A DNA stretch of 64,000 nucleotides from Eutreptiella sp. 'Long Island Sound 2002' (Eukaryota; Euglenozoa; Euglenophyceae; Eutreptiales; Eutreptiaceae), in assembly GCA_964036045.1 (NCBI GenBank), contig OZ038390.1:36478974-36542973 (forward strand), in the 5' to 3' direction. Position numbers and translations under genes: made by a program. Below the pieces are notes generated by a model, which saw only the letters and a list, made by a program, of their open reading frames with translations, was not told where the DNA came from and did no database searches. Shown piece after piece: positions 23,107 through 35,289 of this stretch (position 1 is the stretch's first letter; every line of letters starts with the position of its first letter).

Positions 23107-26100
23107 CTAAACCTCTGAGGCTGCAGCCTCTGTGGCATCTACGCTCTCTGCCGTTGCTTGCTTACAAGAGACTCCATTGGGGTTCAACTCAACGGGCTCA
23201 GCTGTGTGGACTCGGTTGCTATCTCGGAAACATTCCTCTCCATCAGACATCCGGGCATCTGGGATCAGAATAAAGGTGAAAATGACAGTGACCAGCGGCA
23301 AAGCAAACTGCCCCAATACATGGACAGCCCACAAATATGTAATGTTGCAGTGGCCATCGTCCTTAAGCTGTACATTGAACAGCGGGATGAGAGTTGACCC
23401 AAGATTGGTAGCCAACGAGGATCCGAAATTCTGGCATGCAGCGAGGATGGCAAACGTAGAGGCTGCTGCAGTACGGTCACACAACTTGGAGGTGAGCACA
23501 ACCCCTGGCATATGATCCAACTGGAGAACCACCGTCTCAATGATCGAACCACCAACCAGAAACATCACCTGCAGGAGAAGGGCAAGGAAAACGTGCACCC
23601 GTACTGCAAAAACTGGTAGCGTATGAGCGGCTTGTGGCAGCCCACATCCATTGGTCCGATTTCAGTGAGCAGAGATTGCCTTGCCTGGGACAGTATACAA
23701 CCCAAAATGGTCAGAGGAGGGTAGAAGACGTCCACAATCACACGGCATGGCATTTGAACGTGAGTCCTTGACGGAAACGTTTTGGAATGCCCCCCAGATG
23801 TGTTCGCATTCATGCGGTAGGGTTTCGACAAGGCTCCCTCGGAGACGATGTGAAACTGGGCCTTGCTGGAGTGAGGCATGCAGTAAATGTCGGGACCATA
23901 CGAGCCCAGATCGGCAAACGCTTTGCTCAATGCCTCTTCCATCAATCGTTGGCCCCTCCTCCATACCCACCTTTCCCCCACTGCCTTCGTGGCCCCAGCA
24001 TACTCAACACACCTCGTCTGGGATGTAGCCCACATTCCACCTCATCACTACCACCACATCCCATAGTCCAACGATACAACGGACAAGTGTGGTCAGCCAA
24101 AAGCAAGGGCGGAACTTCCAATTGGACATCAGACCCTGGAACAGCAGCAAAAGATGAAACATAGAACCTAACACGACCACTGACGGCCTTCCGCATGCCC
24201 CAATGTCCTCTAACCGGTTCATATTCCCCCCATGCTAAGTAGTTAACAAGGATTTGACGGCCGTCTTTGGGTCACAGGTTGATTTTTATCCAAACATTGT
24301 TGGCTGCCCGAGAAGCCGGTTGTGCTTGGCTGAATGCTTGGATCGAGAAACAGGGCATGAGATCAAAATGCACAGCCCAAATGGTAGGAAGGACAAAGGT
24401 GAAAATTACCTGAAACAGGCCAGTACTGAGGATGCCAAATACAGCGGACATAGTGCCTGCGACTGCGGTTTTAAAGGTGGGGCTTATATTGGGACCCCCT
24501 GGAATACACTGCTCACCAGCCAACCAGAACGTGTCCATTGGGTAAATGCTTACATATAGTGCCGATGTCAAGAACAAGTATGTAGTAGCCTTGGCAAGGA
24601 GTCTGTCCAGCTTGCGAAATATCAATCCAACCTGTGAAAAAGAACAGATGAATAGATAATGAAAGGTGCGTCCAAGGATGTGCAGTCATAATTACGTCAT
24701 GTCTGCCTGCCTCTCGTCGGAGCTCAGCCCCAATGCCCATCATCTGCGAAGGGCTGAAGTGCAAGGGTGCCAGGAATCAATCAGGAGAAACGGCCGCAAG
24801 GCAACATACGCCCACGAACAGGGATGCCCTATTGTCCCCTTACACCACGTACGGCTGGTTAGGAAAGCACGGAAAGGGGGGGAATATGCTGTCGGGACTG
24901 CACAAAAAAACGACACGAAACGAAATACAGTGCAATCCACACAATGTACATCCCCATACGCATGTTGGTTGTGGTCAACAAAGGCTGACACACAGACACA
25001 TACACCGCCTTTATTGGCGATTGTGTTGCCGTTTGTGTGTACGGGCTGAAGGGCCGGGCACTCCAAAGCATGTGGCGAGGGAGCCCCCTCCATAATGTAA
25101 ACCAATCCTGGCCCTGACCATGCAAAGCATACCATGGCAATTGCGATCAGAATCGACCAGCACAAGAGAGGTATGCCGCTGAGGTGCTCGGGAACATGAG
25201 GGGCAATGACCTCCCGGTTAATGATGTTGGCGGCGACATTCAGGACGGCAGCCACTGCCACACACAATGTGCAGTCAAACAGGTCTCTGTGCTCTTCATA
25301 CGTCTGCGACACAACGGTGCTCCTTGACTCATCCAGACACCCGTAGCACAATGGGACCAGCACATGGGCGGCCATCACCGCTCCTACGAAGAATAGTGCC
25401 CTAATCCACCAAAAGTCCCCACTCTGCGTATATGCAGTTGCAAAGGGACCTACAATCCAAATCGCGACCAGTTGGCCAACAGCCAATGTGCCCCAAACTG
25501 CAGTTGGGATATCTGGTCCGGTGAAGGGCTTCTCTAGCATCTTCTCCGTGTACCGCGCTTCAACCAATAAATCAACGATGGCGATCTAAATACGGGAAAA
25601 GCAAATCATAATGTGAGAGCAACAATGAAGAGCACAACCCCACGATGGAATGCCGGGAGTGGTCGAGTCACGCGTGTGGTGTGAGTGCATGTTGTCCCGC
25701 AATGGCGAGCTTGTTGCGCTATCATACTGCTGTGTGCCGCACTGTGGGGATGCCCTCCTCAAAGAATCCGTAATTCAATGTGTTTGGGGCTTACATGGCA
25801 TGGTTGGGTTGGAACAATCCCGTGATATACAAAATGCACCAGACATGAATGTTCCACGTGCTCCCATATACCGAAGAGCTGGAACTCCACATGGTACTTC
25901 ACCAGTCACCTACCATACAATACACTTTTGCACATCTACAAAGCCATCACCGCAAAATGTGACGAGCATCCAGCACAAAGGGCTTGGATTCATACAAGCA
26001 GCATCATCCATCTGCCATGGCCGGTCGTGCTGTCTTATCACCCCATAAGTGCACACCCACAAGCAAAATGAAACTGCGCTTTTGAGCTCAGCTCCGGCAC

Positions 26101-26681
26101 ACACACAAACAACAACCCTCACGTGCAGGGAGTGCTCAACATGGATGTTCAGGTCTGATATTGGGCACTGCACAACATACTTGTGCATGGAACAGAAATA
26201 GCATCAGGCCATCCACCAAAACGTGGCCAAAGCCGCCGGTAAGTGCCATCAGCAGCCAAGCCAGCGCCCCCAAGACACTAGAAATGGCAATGTATGATGT
26301 TTTGCGGTACCCGCACAATGAGATGGTATCGGACACGACCCCCATGAAGCCTTTCATGGCCCATGGCCCCCGGCTGATGTTTGATATGAACTGATAAGTC
26401 TGACCGTCCACTTTCAGGTGCTTCACGAAATAGTATTGAGCGGTCTCATAAATCAATCGGAAGAGGAAGCCTTTGATTCCACCAAAAGAAGAAGCCACCA
26501 TCAACATAAAGGGCAGGCCAAAGTTGTAGTTCATCCTTCGGAAGTACACGAATGGCGATGTGAGCACTGTCGACACCCGTGCAGAGAAGAGCTCACAACC
26601 ACTGAGATTCGGCGGGACGGAGGGATACAGCTCAGGGTGAGCTGTCTTGAAGGTCTCCAAGGACGGCGCAGTCTGGGCCAT
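23107..26681 (-). CDS. BT1 (folate-biopterin transporter) family protein, copy B, five exons
   Basis: Exons on the minus strand: 26681-26181, 25585-25133, 24631-24410, 24135-24013, 23568-23107. The product is again 586 residues with every splice site intact. Relative to copy A it has Ala-to-Thr at residue 13 and, in exon 5, Pro-to-His (DGHCN) and Ser-to-Cys (GEECF). The fourth intron is 444 bp, 85 bp longer than in copy A. Several open frames cross the introns, but joining exon 4 (ending GYIPDE) to exon 5 (starting VMFLVGG) reproduces the uninterrupted BT1 pattern, so the longer intron is not an extra exon. It shares the promoter-proximal sequence of copy A, so similar expression is expected. 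Substrate unknown. Confidence 0.88.
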
Positions 26682-27802
26682 TGTTTAGTGCTGTTCGACT
26701 GTGAAAAGTATAAACCTATATGGCACAGTTGGGATTGATGATTTGCATGACTGCCAGGAAGCAACACTCGAGTACGCCGTCAGAGAAACAAACCACCACA
26801 ACCAATACACTCTTTTCCGAACCAACCCGGTCCCCACAGGTGGAGGGCTCCAACGCCCCCTTCCGTCCTGCCCCTAGCAACACAATACTCCCCTGGTAGG
26901 CGATGCTGGTGTCCATGAGGCTTACGCACAATGTCTTCTGCAAATACATCTCAGACATGCATCTGTAATCTTCCGCTGAACTTCGTTACGAAAAGCAACT
27001 GTCAACAAGGTGGCTTGTGAGATTCCATGCCTTTTCACCCCCCTGAACCGTATTGCTTTGAGCAGACCCGCTGCCGTTTGAAGCCCTGCATGCGCAGAAC
27101 TGCCCTTGGTGTGTGTCTTATTGGGCAATGTATTTTGGCATAGCCTTTTTTTGCAGAGAATTCTTTGGCAACATTGCATGAATCCATTTCATCGTCTTGT
27201 GTCACCTTTTGCTTTGCCTGCCCCTGTTGAGGATTGCATGGATCCAAGCAAAGCCACTTCAGAGGCGGGTAGGATGGCACTGGTTCGGTAGCCCAAGTGA
27301 AGGCTCGTGGGACATGTGCTACCAGATTGTCACAATGCACAATGTGCATTCTACCCATTGCAAGGAACACTGTGCATTCTGTGGATCTACAATGACCACT
27401 CAGCATGCAGCATGGCTTGGACAATAAGAGCACTACAACATAATGGACGTCTCAACTGATATTGCATGCACTAAAATGCTGGGCCGTATGGAGCATGTGA
27501 CAGGAGCGCTTGCCAAATCATGTGCAGATACTCTCATGAATGTAGCTTCTGCGCATTCTAAGCCTTGGACCACCATTTGCCTGAATGATGCGGTGATGCT
27601 TTGCTCAGACCCACGGACCAATGCCTTGTTCAGGCAATATGCATTGCTGTTCCCAACCTTGTAGCGAACCTCGAAAAAATTACTTTTTGATGATTGGTGT
27701 TGACTACCATCAGCTATGTGTTGTCTATGGGTCTGAAGCGGCACAAGGACTGTGGTTTGTTTGGTATGCCAGGCCGCATGAATCAGCAAGCGCAGGATAA
27801 AT
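26682..27802. other. Upstream region of transporter B
   Basis: Counterpart of 20085-21205, including the 73-codon plus-strand frame at 27443-27664. A few substitutions cluster near 26765-26785, where the three units differ most. Confidence 0.35.
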
Positions 27803-27808
27803 GCATCA

Positions 27809-29703
27809 GTCACCATTCATCCGAAACCACCATCACCAAATGACTAGTCACAAACAGCGACATGGGCAAATTGCGCCAGATAAACAATAAAAGAAGCAAT
27901 GTGTTATGTGTCGTCCGTGTCCTCAGTGGGGCACCTGCACCTTTACCCATGTCTATGAGGTGATTGGTGCTGGTGGTCCTGGCCATATTTCGATTGCAGG
28001 GGCATTTGAAAATCATTTGTGAATGACAGAAGCCTTCGGCTTACTTTGCATGACGTTTTACTGATGGTGGTGCCACACAGCCACAACATGGCATTCCCAT
28101 TCGCCAAAACGTGTTCCCGGATACCTTTGACATGCAAACGAGGCAAATGCATGCAGCAGTGGCAATGGACCTGCCTTGGCAAACGCCATCCCTTCCACAA
28201 TTCCACGAGCAAAGCTGATGCTCACCACAGAACTCTGATTCAACCGTGCTATCATCCTCGTAATGACCAACAATGAGCTGAGGGATACTCTACACCGCAC
28301 GTACACTGTGCATGGCACTGCACGTGCACTGCATGTGTGCACCGCCCTCCATGATGCACATGCAGGAACAAGGTTGAGCAATACGCAACGGACTTGTATG
28401 AAGCGCACGACATCATTTCTGCACCACTGAGTAGCGAAATCGTCTATTTTGGAAAGACCAAATGGGGGGTGGGGGAAGCAAGGGTGGCACGGCTGGGCCG
28501 TTCCCCGTTTTGAGTATGTGCCGCTAAGCAGCCCATACAAGTTGTGCCCACAAAATGCCCCAAAAGCTTTGGCATTGGGCCGTCCATTGCAAGGATGGGG
28601 TACGAGGCCAGGAGGCCTCTAGAGGTCGGGGGCAGGGATCAAGGGATCCTCCCTCAGATGGTGCAGGTGTGCCTGCCCTTCATGCGGTGGGCAATCACAG
28701 TGAAAGCCTTCGCCAACAGCAATACACCCCCAATGGATGTTGTTTTTCAGTAAAATCGTTGAGATTCAGATCAGGACCAATGCCCTGACACCAGCTGAAC
28801 AGTTGCACCGTGCAATGGGGTCCAGCAGGTGAAAGTACCGAAGTCCAAAGGCTTCATGGCAAACTCGATAGTTTGTGGCAGGAAGGAGAGGGGGGACATC
28901 AATGGCTGGGCCAAGGTCAAGGGATGATGGGGGATGGAGGATGCGGGGTAGAAGAGGGGCCACTTGGCCAACACCAGAGTGGGACTGGACTCAGCGCAAG
29001 CAGAGGAGCCCCAACATGTCCTCCTCACAGTGATCACCTCATTGCATTGAGGATTTCGAGGTTCACACTGTGGGGTCCAAAAATATGCTGCAAACCAAGG
29101 CCTGTACAGCCGCACACAAACACCTCCTGGTCAGCTTGCTGGTCAGATCACCAGCTGCTTCCCACCAGAAAATATTTGTGAATAGAATACACTCTGGACA
29201 TCTCGCATGCCAACTGCTTCAATGCATCAAGGTCCAGGTCCTTGACAGCTGCAGTGGCCTGGGTCAACAGGATATTGGATGAAATAAAGTGCATACACGG
29301 TAGTGATCCTCTACTCTGCGACAGTAGAAATCATCTGCTGGGGCAGCACCCAAGCGCTCTCTGAACGTCAGATAAGTAAGAAAAAAATTACACCCACAAC
29401 TGTGATACTTTCCTTGACATGGAAACCATCGAAATCACACTTTCGCACACAACCCACATTTCGTCGTTGAATGCCTTAGGGCAAGTACAGGCACAAGGAG
29501 CCAGGAGCAGCGGGCAACTGGGCTGCGTTTACTGGTTTTCCAGCATCAGCAGAGACTAATGCAGACAGCTTCCCATTTCTAACATGGCTGAAACTGTTGC
29601 GGTCCCGGTTGCCATTGGTGTATAAAGTGGGGTGTAGTTCTGAGCACTATTTGGACATACTCTGTACTACACTCGGGCTGATATTGGGGTGACCAATGCA
29701 CAT
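27809..29703 (-). other. Sequence downstream of transporter C
   Basis: Counterpart of 14700-16594, with scattered substitutions such as GTCGGG for GCCAGG near 28627. The same possible second-gene fragments appear, still not joinable into a clean frame. Confidence 0.3.
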
Positions 29704-32700
29704 CTAAACCTCTGAGGCTGCAGCCTCTGTGGCATCTACGCTCTCTGCCGTTGCTTGCTTACAAGAGACTCCATTGGGGTTCAACTCAACGGGCTCAGCT
29801 GTGTGGACTCGGTTGCTATCTCGGAAACATTCCTCTCCATCAGACATCCGGGCATCTGGGATCAGAATAAAGGTGAAAATGACAGTGACCAGCGGCAAAG
29901 CAAACTGCCCCAATACATGGACAGCCCACAAATATGTAATGTTGCAGGGGCCATCGTCCTTAAGCTGTACATTGAACAGCGGGATGAGAGTTGACCCAAG
30001 ATTGGTAGCCAACGAGGATCCGAAATTCTGGCATGCAGCGAGGATGGCAAACGTAGAGGCTGCTGCAGTACGGTCACACAACTTGGAGGTGAGCACAACC
30101 CCTGGCATATGATCCAACTGGAGAACCACCGTCTCAATGATCGAACCACCAACCAGAAACATCACCTGCAGGAGAAGGGCAAGGAAAACGTGCACCCGTA
30201 CTGCAAAAACTGGTAGCGTATGAGCGGCTTGTGGCAGCCCACATCCATTGGTCCGATTTCAGTGAGCAGAGATTGCCTTGCCTGGGACAGTATACAACCC
30301 AAAATCGTCAGAGGAGGGTAGAAGACGTCCACAATCACACGGCATGGCATTTGAACGTGAGTCCTTGACGGAAACGTTTTGGAATGCCCCCCAGATGTGT
30401 TCGCATTCATGCGGTAGGGTTTCGACAAGGCTCCCTCGGAGACGATGTGAAACTGGGCCTTGCTGGAGTGAGGCATGCAGTAAATGTCGGGACCATACGA
30501 GCCCAGATCGGCAAACGCTTTGCTCAATGCCTCTTCCATCAATCGTTGGCCCCTCCTCCATACCCACCTTTCCCCCACTGCCTTCGTGGCCCCAGCATAC
30601 TCAACACACCTCGTCTGGGATGTAGCCCACATTCCACCTCATCACTACCACCACATCCCATAGTCCAACGATACAACGGACAAGTGTGGTCAGCCAAAAG
30701 CAAGGGCGGAACTTCCAATTGGACATCAGACCCTGGAACAGCAGCAAAAGATGAAACATAGAACCTAACACGACCACTGACGGCCTTCCACATGCCCCAA
30801 TGTCCTCTAACCGGTTCATATTCCCCCCATGCTAAGTAGTTAACAAGGATTTGACGGCCGTCTTTGGGTCACAGGTTGATTTTTATCCAAACATCGTTGG
30901 CTGCCCGAGAAGCCGGTTGTGCTTGGCTGAATGCTTGGATCGAGAAACAGGGCATGAGATCAAAATGCACAGCCCAAATGGTAGGAAGGACAAAGGTGAA
31001 AATTACCTGAAACAGGCCAGTACTGAGGATGCCAAATACAGCGGACATAGTGCCTGCGACTGCGGTTTTAAAGGTGGGGCTTATATTGGGACCCCCTGGA
31101 ATACACTGCTCACCAGCCAACCAGAACGTGTCCATTGGGTAAATGCTTACATATAGTGCCGATGTCAAGAACAAGTATGTAGTAGCCTTGGCAAGGAGTC
31201 TGTCCAGCTTGCGAAATATCAATCCAACCTGTGAAAAAGAACAGATGAATAGATAATGAAAGGTGCGTCCAAGGATGTGCAGTCATAATTACGTCATGTC
31301 TGCCTGCCTCTCGTCGGAGCTCAGCCCCAATGCCCATCATCCGCGAAGGGCTGAAGTGCAAGGGTGCCAGGAATCATTCAGGAGAAACGGCCACAAGGCA
31401 ACATACGCCCACGAACAGGGCTGCCCTATTGTCCCCTTACACCACGTACGGCTGGTTAGGAAAGCACGGCAAGGGGGGGAATATGTTGTCGGGACTGCAC
31501 AAAAAAACGACACGAAACGAAATACAGTGCAATCCACACAATGTACATCCCCATACGCATGTTGGTTGTGGTCAACAAAGGCTGACACACAGACACACAC
31601 ACCGCCTTTATTGGCGATTGTGTTGCCGTTTGTGTGTACGGGCTGAAGGGCCGGGCACTCCAAAGCATGTGGCGAGGGAGCCCCCTCCATAATGTAAACC
31701 AATCCTGGCCCTGACCATGCAAAGCATACCATGGCAATTGCGATCAGAATCGACCAGCACAAGAGAGGTATGCCGCTGAGGTGCTCGGGAACATGAGGGG
31801 CAATGACCTCCCGGTTAATGATGTTGGCGGCGACATTCAGGACGGCAGCCACTGCCACACACAATGTGCAGTCAAACAGGTCTCTGTGCTCTTCATACGT
31901 CTGCGACACAACGGTGCTCCTTGACTCATCCAGACACCCGTAGCACAATGGGACCAGCACATGGGCGGCCATCACCGCTCCCACGAAGAATAGTGCCCTA
32001 ATCCACCACAAGTCCCCACTCTGCGTATATGCAGTTGCAAAGGGACCTACAATCCAAATCGCGACCAGTTGGCCAACAGCCAGTGTGCCCCAAACTGCAG
32101 TTGGGATATCTGGTCCGGTGAAGGGCTTCTCTAGCATCTTCTCCGTGTACCGCGCTTCAACCAATAAATCAACGATGGCGATCTAAATACGGGAAAAGCA
32201 AATCATAATGTGAGAGCAACAATGAAGAGCACAACCCCACGATGGAATGCCGGGAGTGGTCGAGTCACGCGTGTGGTGTGAGTGCATGTTGTCCCGCAAT
32301 GGCGAGCTTGTTGCGCTATCATACTGCTGTGTGCCGCACTGTGGGGATGCCCTCCTCAAAGAATCCGTAATTCAATGTGTTTGGGGCTTACGTGGCATGG
32401 TTGGGTTGGAACAATCCCGTGATATACAAAATGCACCAGACATGAATGTTCCACGTGCTCCCATATACCGAAGAGCTGGAACTCCACATGGTACTTCACC
32501 AGTCACCTACCATACAATACACTTTTGCACATCTACAAAGCCATCACCGCAAAATGTGACGAGCATCCAGCACAAAGGGCTTGGATTCATACAAGCAGCA
32601 TCATCCATCTGCCATGGCCGGTCGTGCTGTCTTATCACCCCATAAGTGCACACCCACAAGCAAAATGAAACTGCGCTTTTGAGCTCAGCTCCGGCACACA

Positions 32701-33278
32701 CACAAACAACAACCCTCACGTGCAGGGAGTGCTCAACATGGATGTTCAGGTCTGATATTGGGCACTGCACAACATACTTGTGCATGGAACAGAAATAGCA
32801 TCAGGCCATCCACCAAAACGTGGCCAAAGCCGCCGGTAAGTGCCATCAGCAGCCAAGCCAGCGCCCCCAAGACACTAGAAATGGCAATGTATGATGTTTT
32901 GCGGTACCCGCACAATGAGATGGTATCGGACACGACCCCCATGAAGCCTTTCATGGCCCATGGCCCCCGGCTGATGTTTGATATGAACTGATAAGTCTGA
33001 CCGTCCACTTTCAGGTGCTTCACGAAATAGTATTGAGCGGTCTCATAAATCAATCGGAAGAGGAAGCCTTTGATTCCACCAAAAGAAGAAGCCACCATCA
33101 ACATAAAGGGCAGGCCAAAGTTGTAGTTCATCCTTCGGAAGTACACGAATGGCGATGTGAGCACTGTCGACACCCGTGCAGAGAAGAGCTCACAACCACT
33201 GAGATTCGGCGGGACGGAGGGATACAGCTCAGGGTGAGCTGCCTTGAAGGTCTCCAAGGACGGCGCAGTCTGGGCCAT
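29704..33278 (-). CDS. BT1 (folate-biopterin transporter) family protein, copy C, five exons, promoter cut by satellite
   Basis: Exons on the minus strand: 33278-32778, 32182-31730, 31228-31007, 30732-30610, 30165-29704. The 586-codon frame and all splice sites are intact. It differs from copy A by Phe-to-Leu in exon 2 (SGDLWW) and Ser-to-Cys in exon 5, and from copy B by three residues. Intron 2 is somewhat more diverged than in the other copies. Only about 115 bp of shared upstream sequence remains before the 85-bp satellite begins, and the TATA-like stretch differs (TTTTTAC for TTTATAC). Transcription may therefore be reduced or driven from new sequence; this is inference. Confidence 0.87.
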
Positions 33279-33599
33279 TGTTTAGTGCTGTTCGACTGTG
33301 AAAAGTAAAAACCTATATGGCACAGTTGGGATTGATGATTCGCATGACTGCCAGGAAGCAACACTTGAGTAAATCGGCAGAGAAACAAACCAGCAAAAGC
33401 TAGATCACCCCTGCATTCTCGGGGATCCCCAAAGTGAGGGGGACAAAATCAGAATTGGTGGGGCCCACAAGTGGGCGGAAAGGCTACATCACCCCTGCAT
33501 TCTCGCGGGCCCCAAAGACAAGGGGGACAAAATCAGAATTGGTGGGGCCCACAAGTGGGCGGAAATGCTACATCATCCCTGCATTCTCGCGGATCCCCA

Positions 33600-35289
33600 A
33601 AGTCAAGGAGGACAAAAGCAAAATAGGTGGGGCCCACAATTGGGCGGAAATGCTACATCACCCCTGAAATCTCGGGGATCCCCAAAGTCAAGGAGGACAA
33701 AAGCATAATAGGTGGGGCCCACAATTGGGCGGAAATGCCAGATCACCCCTGCATTCTCGGGTATCCCCAAAGAGAGGGGGACAAAATCAGAATTGGTGGG
33801 GCCCACAAGTGGGCGGAAAGGCTGCATCACCCCTGCATTCTCGGGGATCCCAACAAAGAGGGGGACAAAATCAGAATTGGTGGGGCCCACAAGTGGGCGG
33901 AAATGCTACATCACCCCTGCATTCTCGGGGATCCCCAAAGTCAAGGAGGACAAAAGCATAATAGGTGGGGCCCACAATTGGGCGGAAATGCCAGATCACC
34001 CTTGCATTCTCGGGGATCCCCAAAGAGAGGGGGACAAAATCAGAATTGGTGGGGCCCACAAGTGGGCGGAAAGGCTGCATCACCCTTGCATTCTCGGGGA
34101 TCCCAAAAGAGAGGGGGACAAAATCAGAATTGGTGGGGCCCACAAGTGGGCGGAAATGCTACATCACCCCTGCATTCTCGGGGGTCCCCAAAGTCAAGGA
34201 GGACAAAATCAGAATAGGTGGGGCCCACAATTGGGCGGAAATGCTACATCACCCCTGCATTCTCGGGGATCCCCAAAGAGAGGGGGACAAAATCAGAATT
34301 GGTGGAGCCCACAAGTGGGCGGAAATGCTGCATCACCCCTGCATTCTCGGGGGTCCCCAAAGTCAAGGAGGACAAAATCAGAATTGGTGGGGCCCACAAG
34401 TGGGCGGAAAGGCTACATCACCCCTACATTCTGGGGGGTCCCCAAAGTCAAGGAGGACAAAAGCAGAATAGGTGGGGCCCACAAGTGGGCGGAAATGCTA
34501 CATCACCCCTGAAATCTCGGGGATCCCCAAAGTCAAGGAGGACAAAAGCATAATAGGTGGGGCCCACAATTGGGCGGAAATGCCAGATCACCCCTGCATT
34601 CTCGGGTATCCCCAAAGAGAGGGGGACAAAATCAGAATTGGTGGGGCCCACAAGTGGGCGGAAAGGCTGCATCACCCCTGCATTCTCGGGGATCCCAACA
34701 AAGAGGGGGACAAAATCAGAATTGGTGGGGCCCACAAGTGGGCGGAAATGCTACATCACCCCTGCATTCTCGGGGATCCCCAAAGTTAAGGAGGACAAAA
34801 GCATAATAGGTGGGGCCCACAATTGGGCGGAAATGCCAGATCACCCTTGCATTCTCGGGGATCCCCAAAGAGAGGGGGACAAAATCAGAATTGGTGGGGC
34901 CCACAAGTGGGCGGAAAGGCTGCATCACCCTTGCATTCTCGGGGATCCCAAAAGAGAAGGGGTCAAAATCAGAATTGGTGGGGCCCACAAGTGGGCGGAA
35001 ATGCTACATCACCCCTGCATTCTCGGGGGTCCCCAAAGTCAAGGAGGACAAAATCAGAATAGGTGGGGCCCACAATTGGGCGGAAATGCTACATCACCCC
35101 TGCATTCTCGGGGATCCCCAAAGAGAGGGGGACAAAATCAGAATTGGTGGAGCCCACAAGTGGGCGGAAATGCTGCATCACCCCTGCATTCTCGGGGGTC
35201 CCCAAAGTCAAGGAGGACAAAATCAGAATTGGTGGGGCCCACAAGTGGGCGGAAAGGCTACATCACCCCTACATTCTCGGGGGTCCCCA
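33600..35289 (+). repeat. 845-bp higher-order repeat, two copies
   Basis: Ten-monomer blocks 33600-34444 and 34445-35289 match with the same sequence of monomer variants, including the rare CCCCTGAAATCTCGGGG and GGGATCCCAACAAAGAG variants. Confidence 0.9.

Larger units (their letters stand above)
21206..27802. repeat. Transporter-bearing tandem unit B (6,597 bp)
   Basis: Full-length central copy. Both junctions with units A and C carry the same GCATCAGTCACC start, so the units are strictly head-to-tail with no filler. Confidence 0.95.
27803..33393. repeat. Transporter-bearing tandem unit C, truncated (about 5.6 kb)
   Basis: Colinear with unit B (offset 6,597 bp) until about 33393, about 115 bp upstream of the transporter ATG. 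Satellite sequence then replaces the remaining ~1.0 kb of upstream region present in units A and B. Confidence 0.93.

Noticed and set aside
23565-24035. 156-codon minus frame inside intron 4 of transporter B (and its match in C)
   Set aside because: BT1 proteins run directly from the exon 4 ending (GYIPDE) to the exon 5 start; the frame is broken by the 85-bp absence in copy A, and its own splice signals are not convincing.
24740-25132. 3' extension of the exon 2 open frame as a separate 275-codon protein
   Set aside because: It reads through a GTATGC donor into intron 2. Splicing at 25133 joins a BT1-like segment to exon 3 in phase, while the read-through part has no membrane-protein character.
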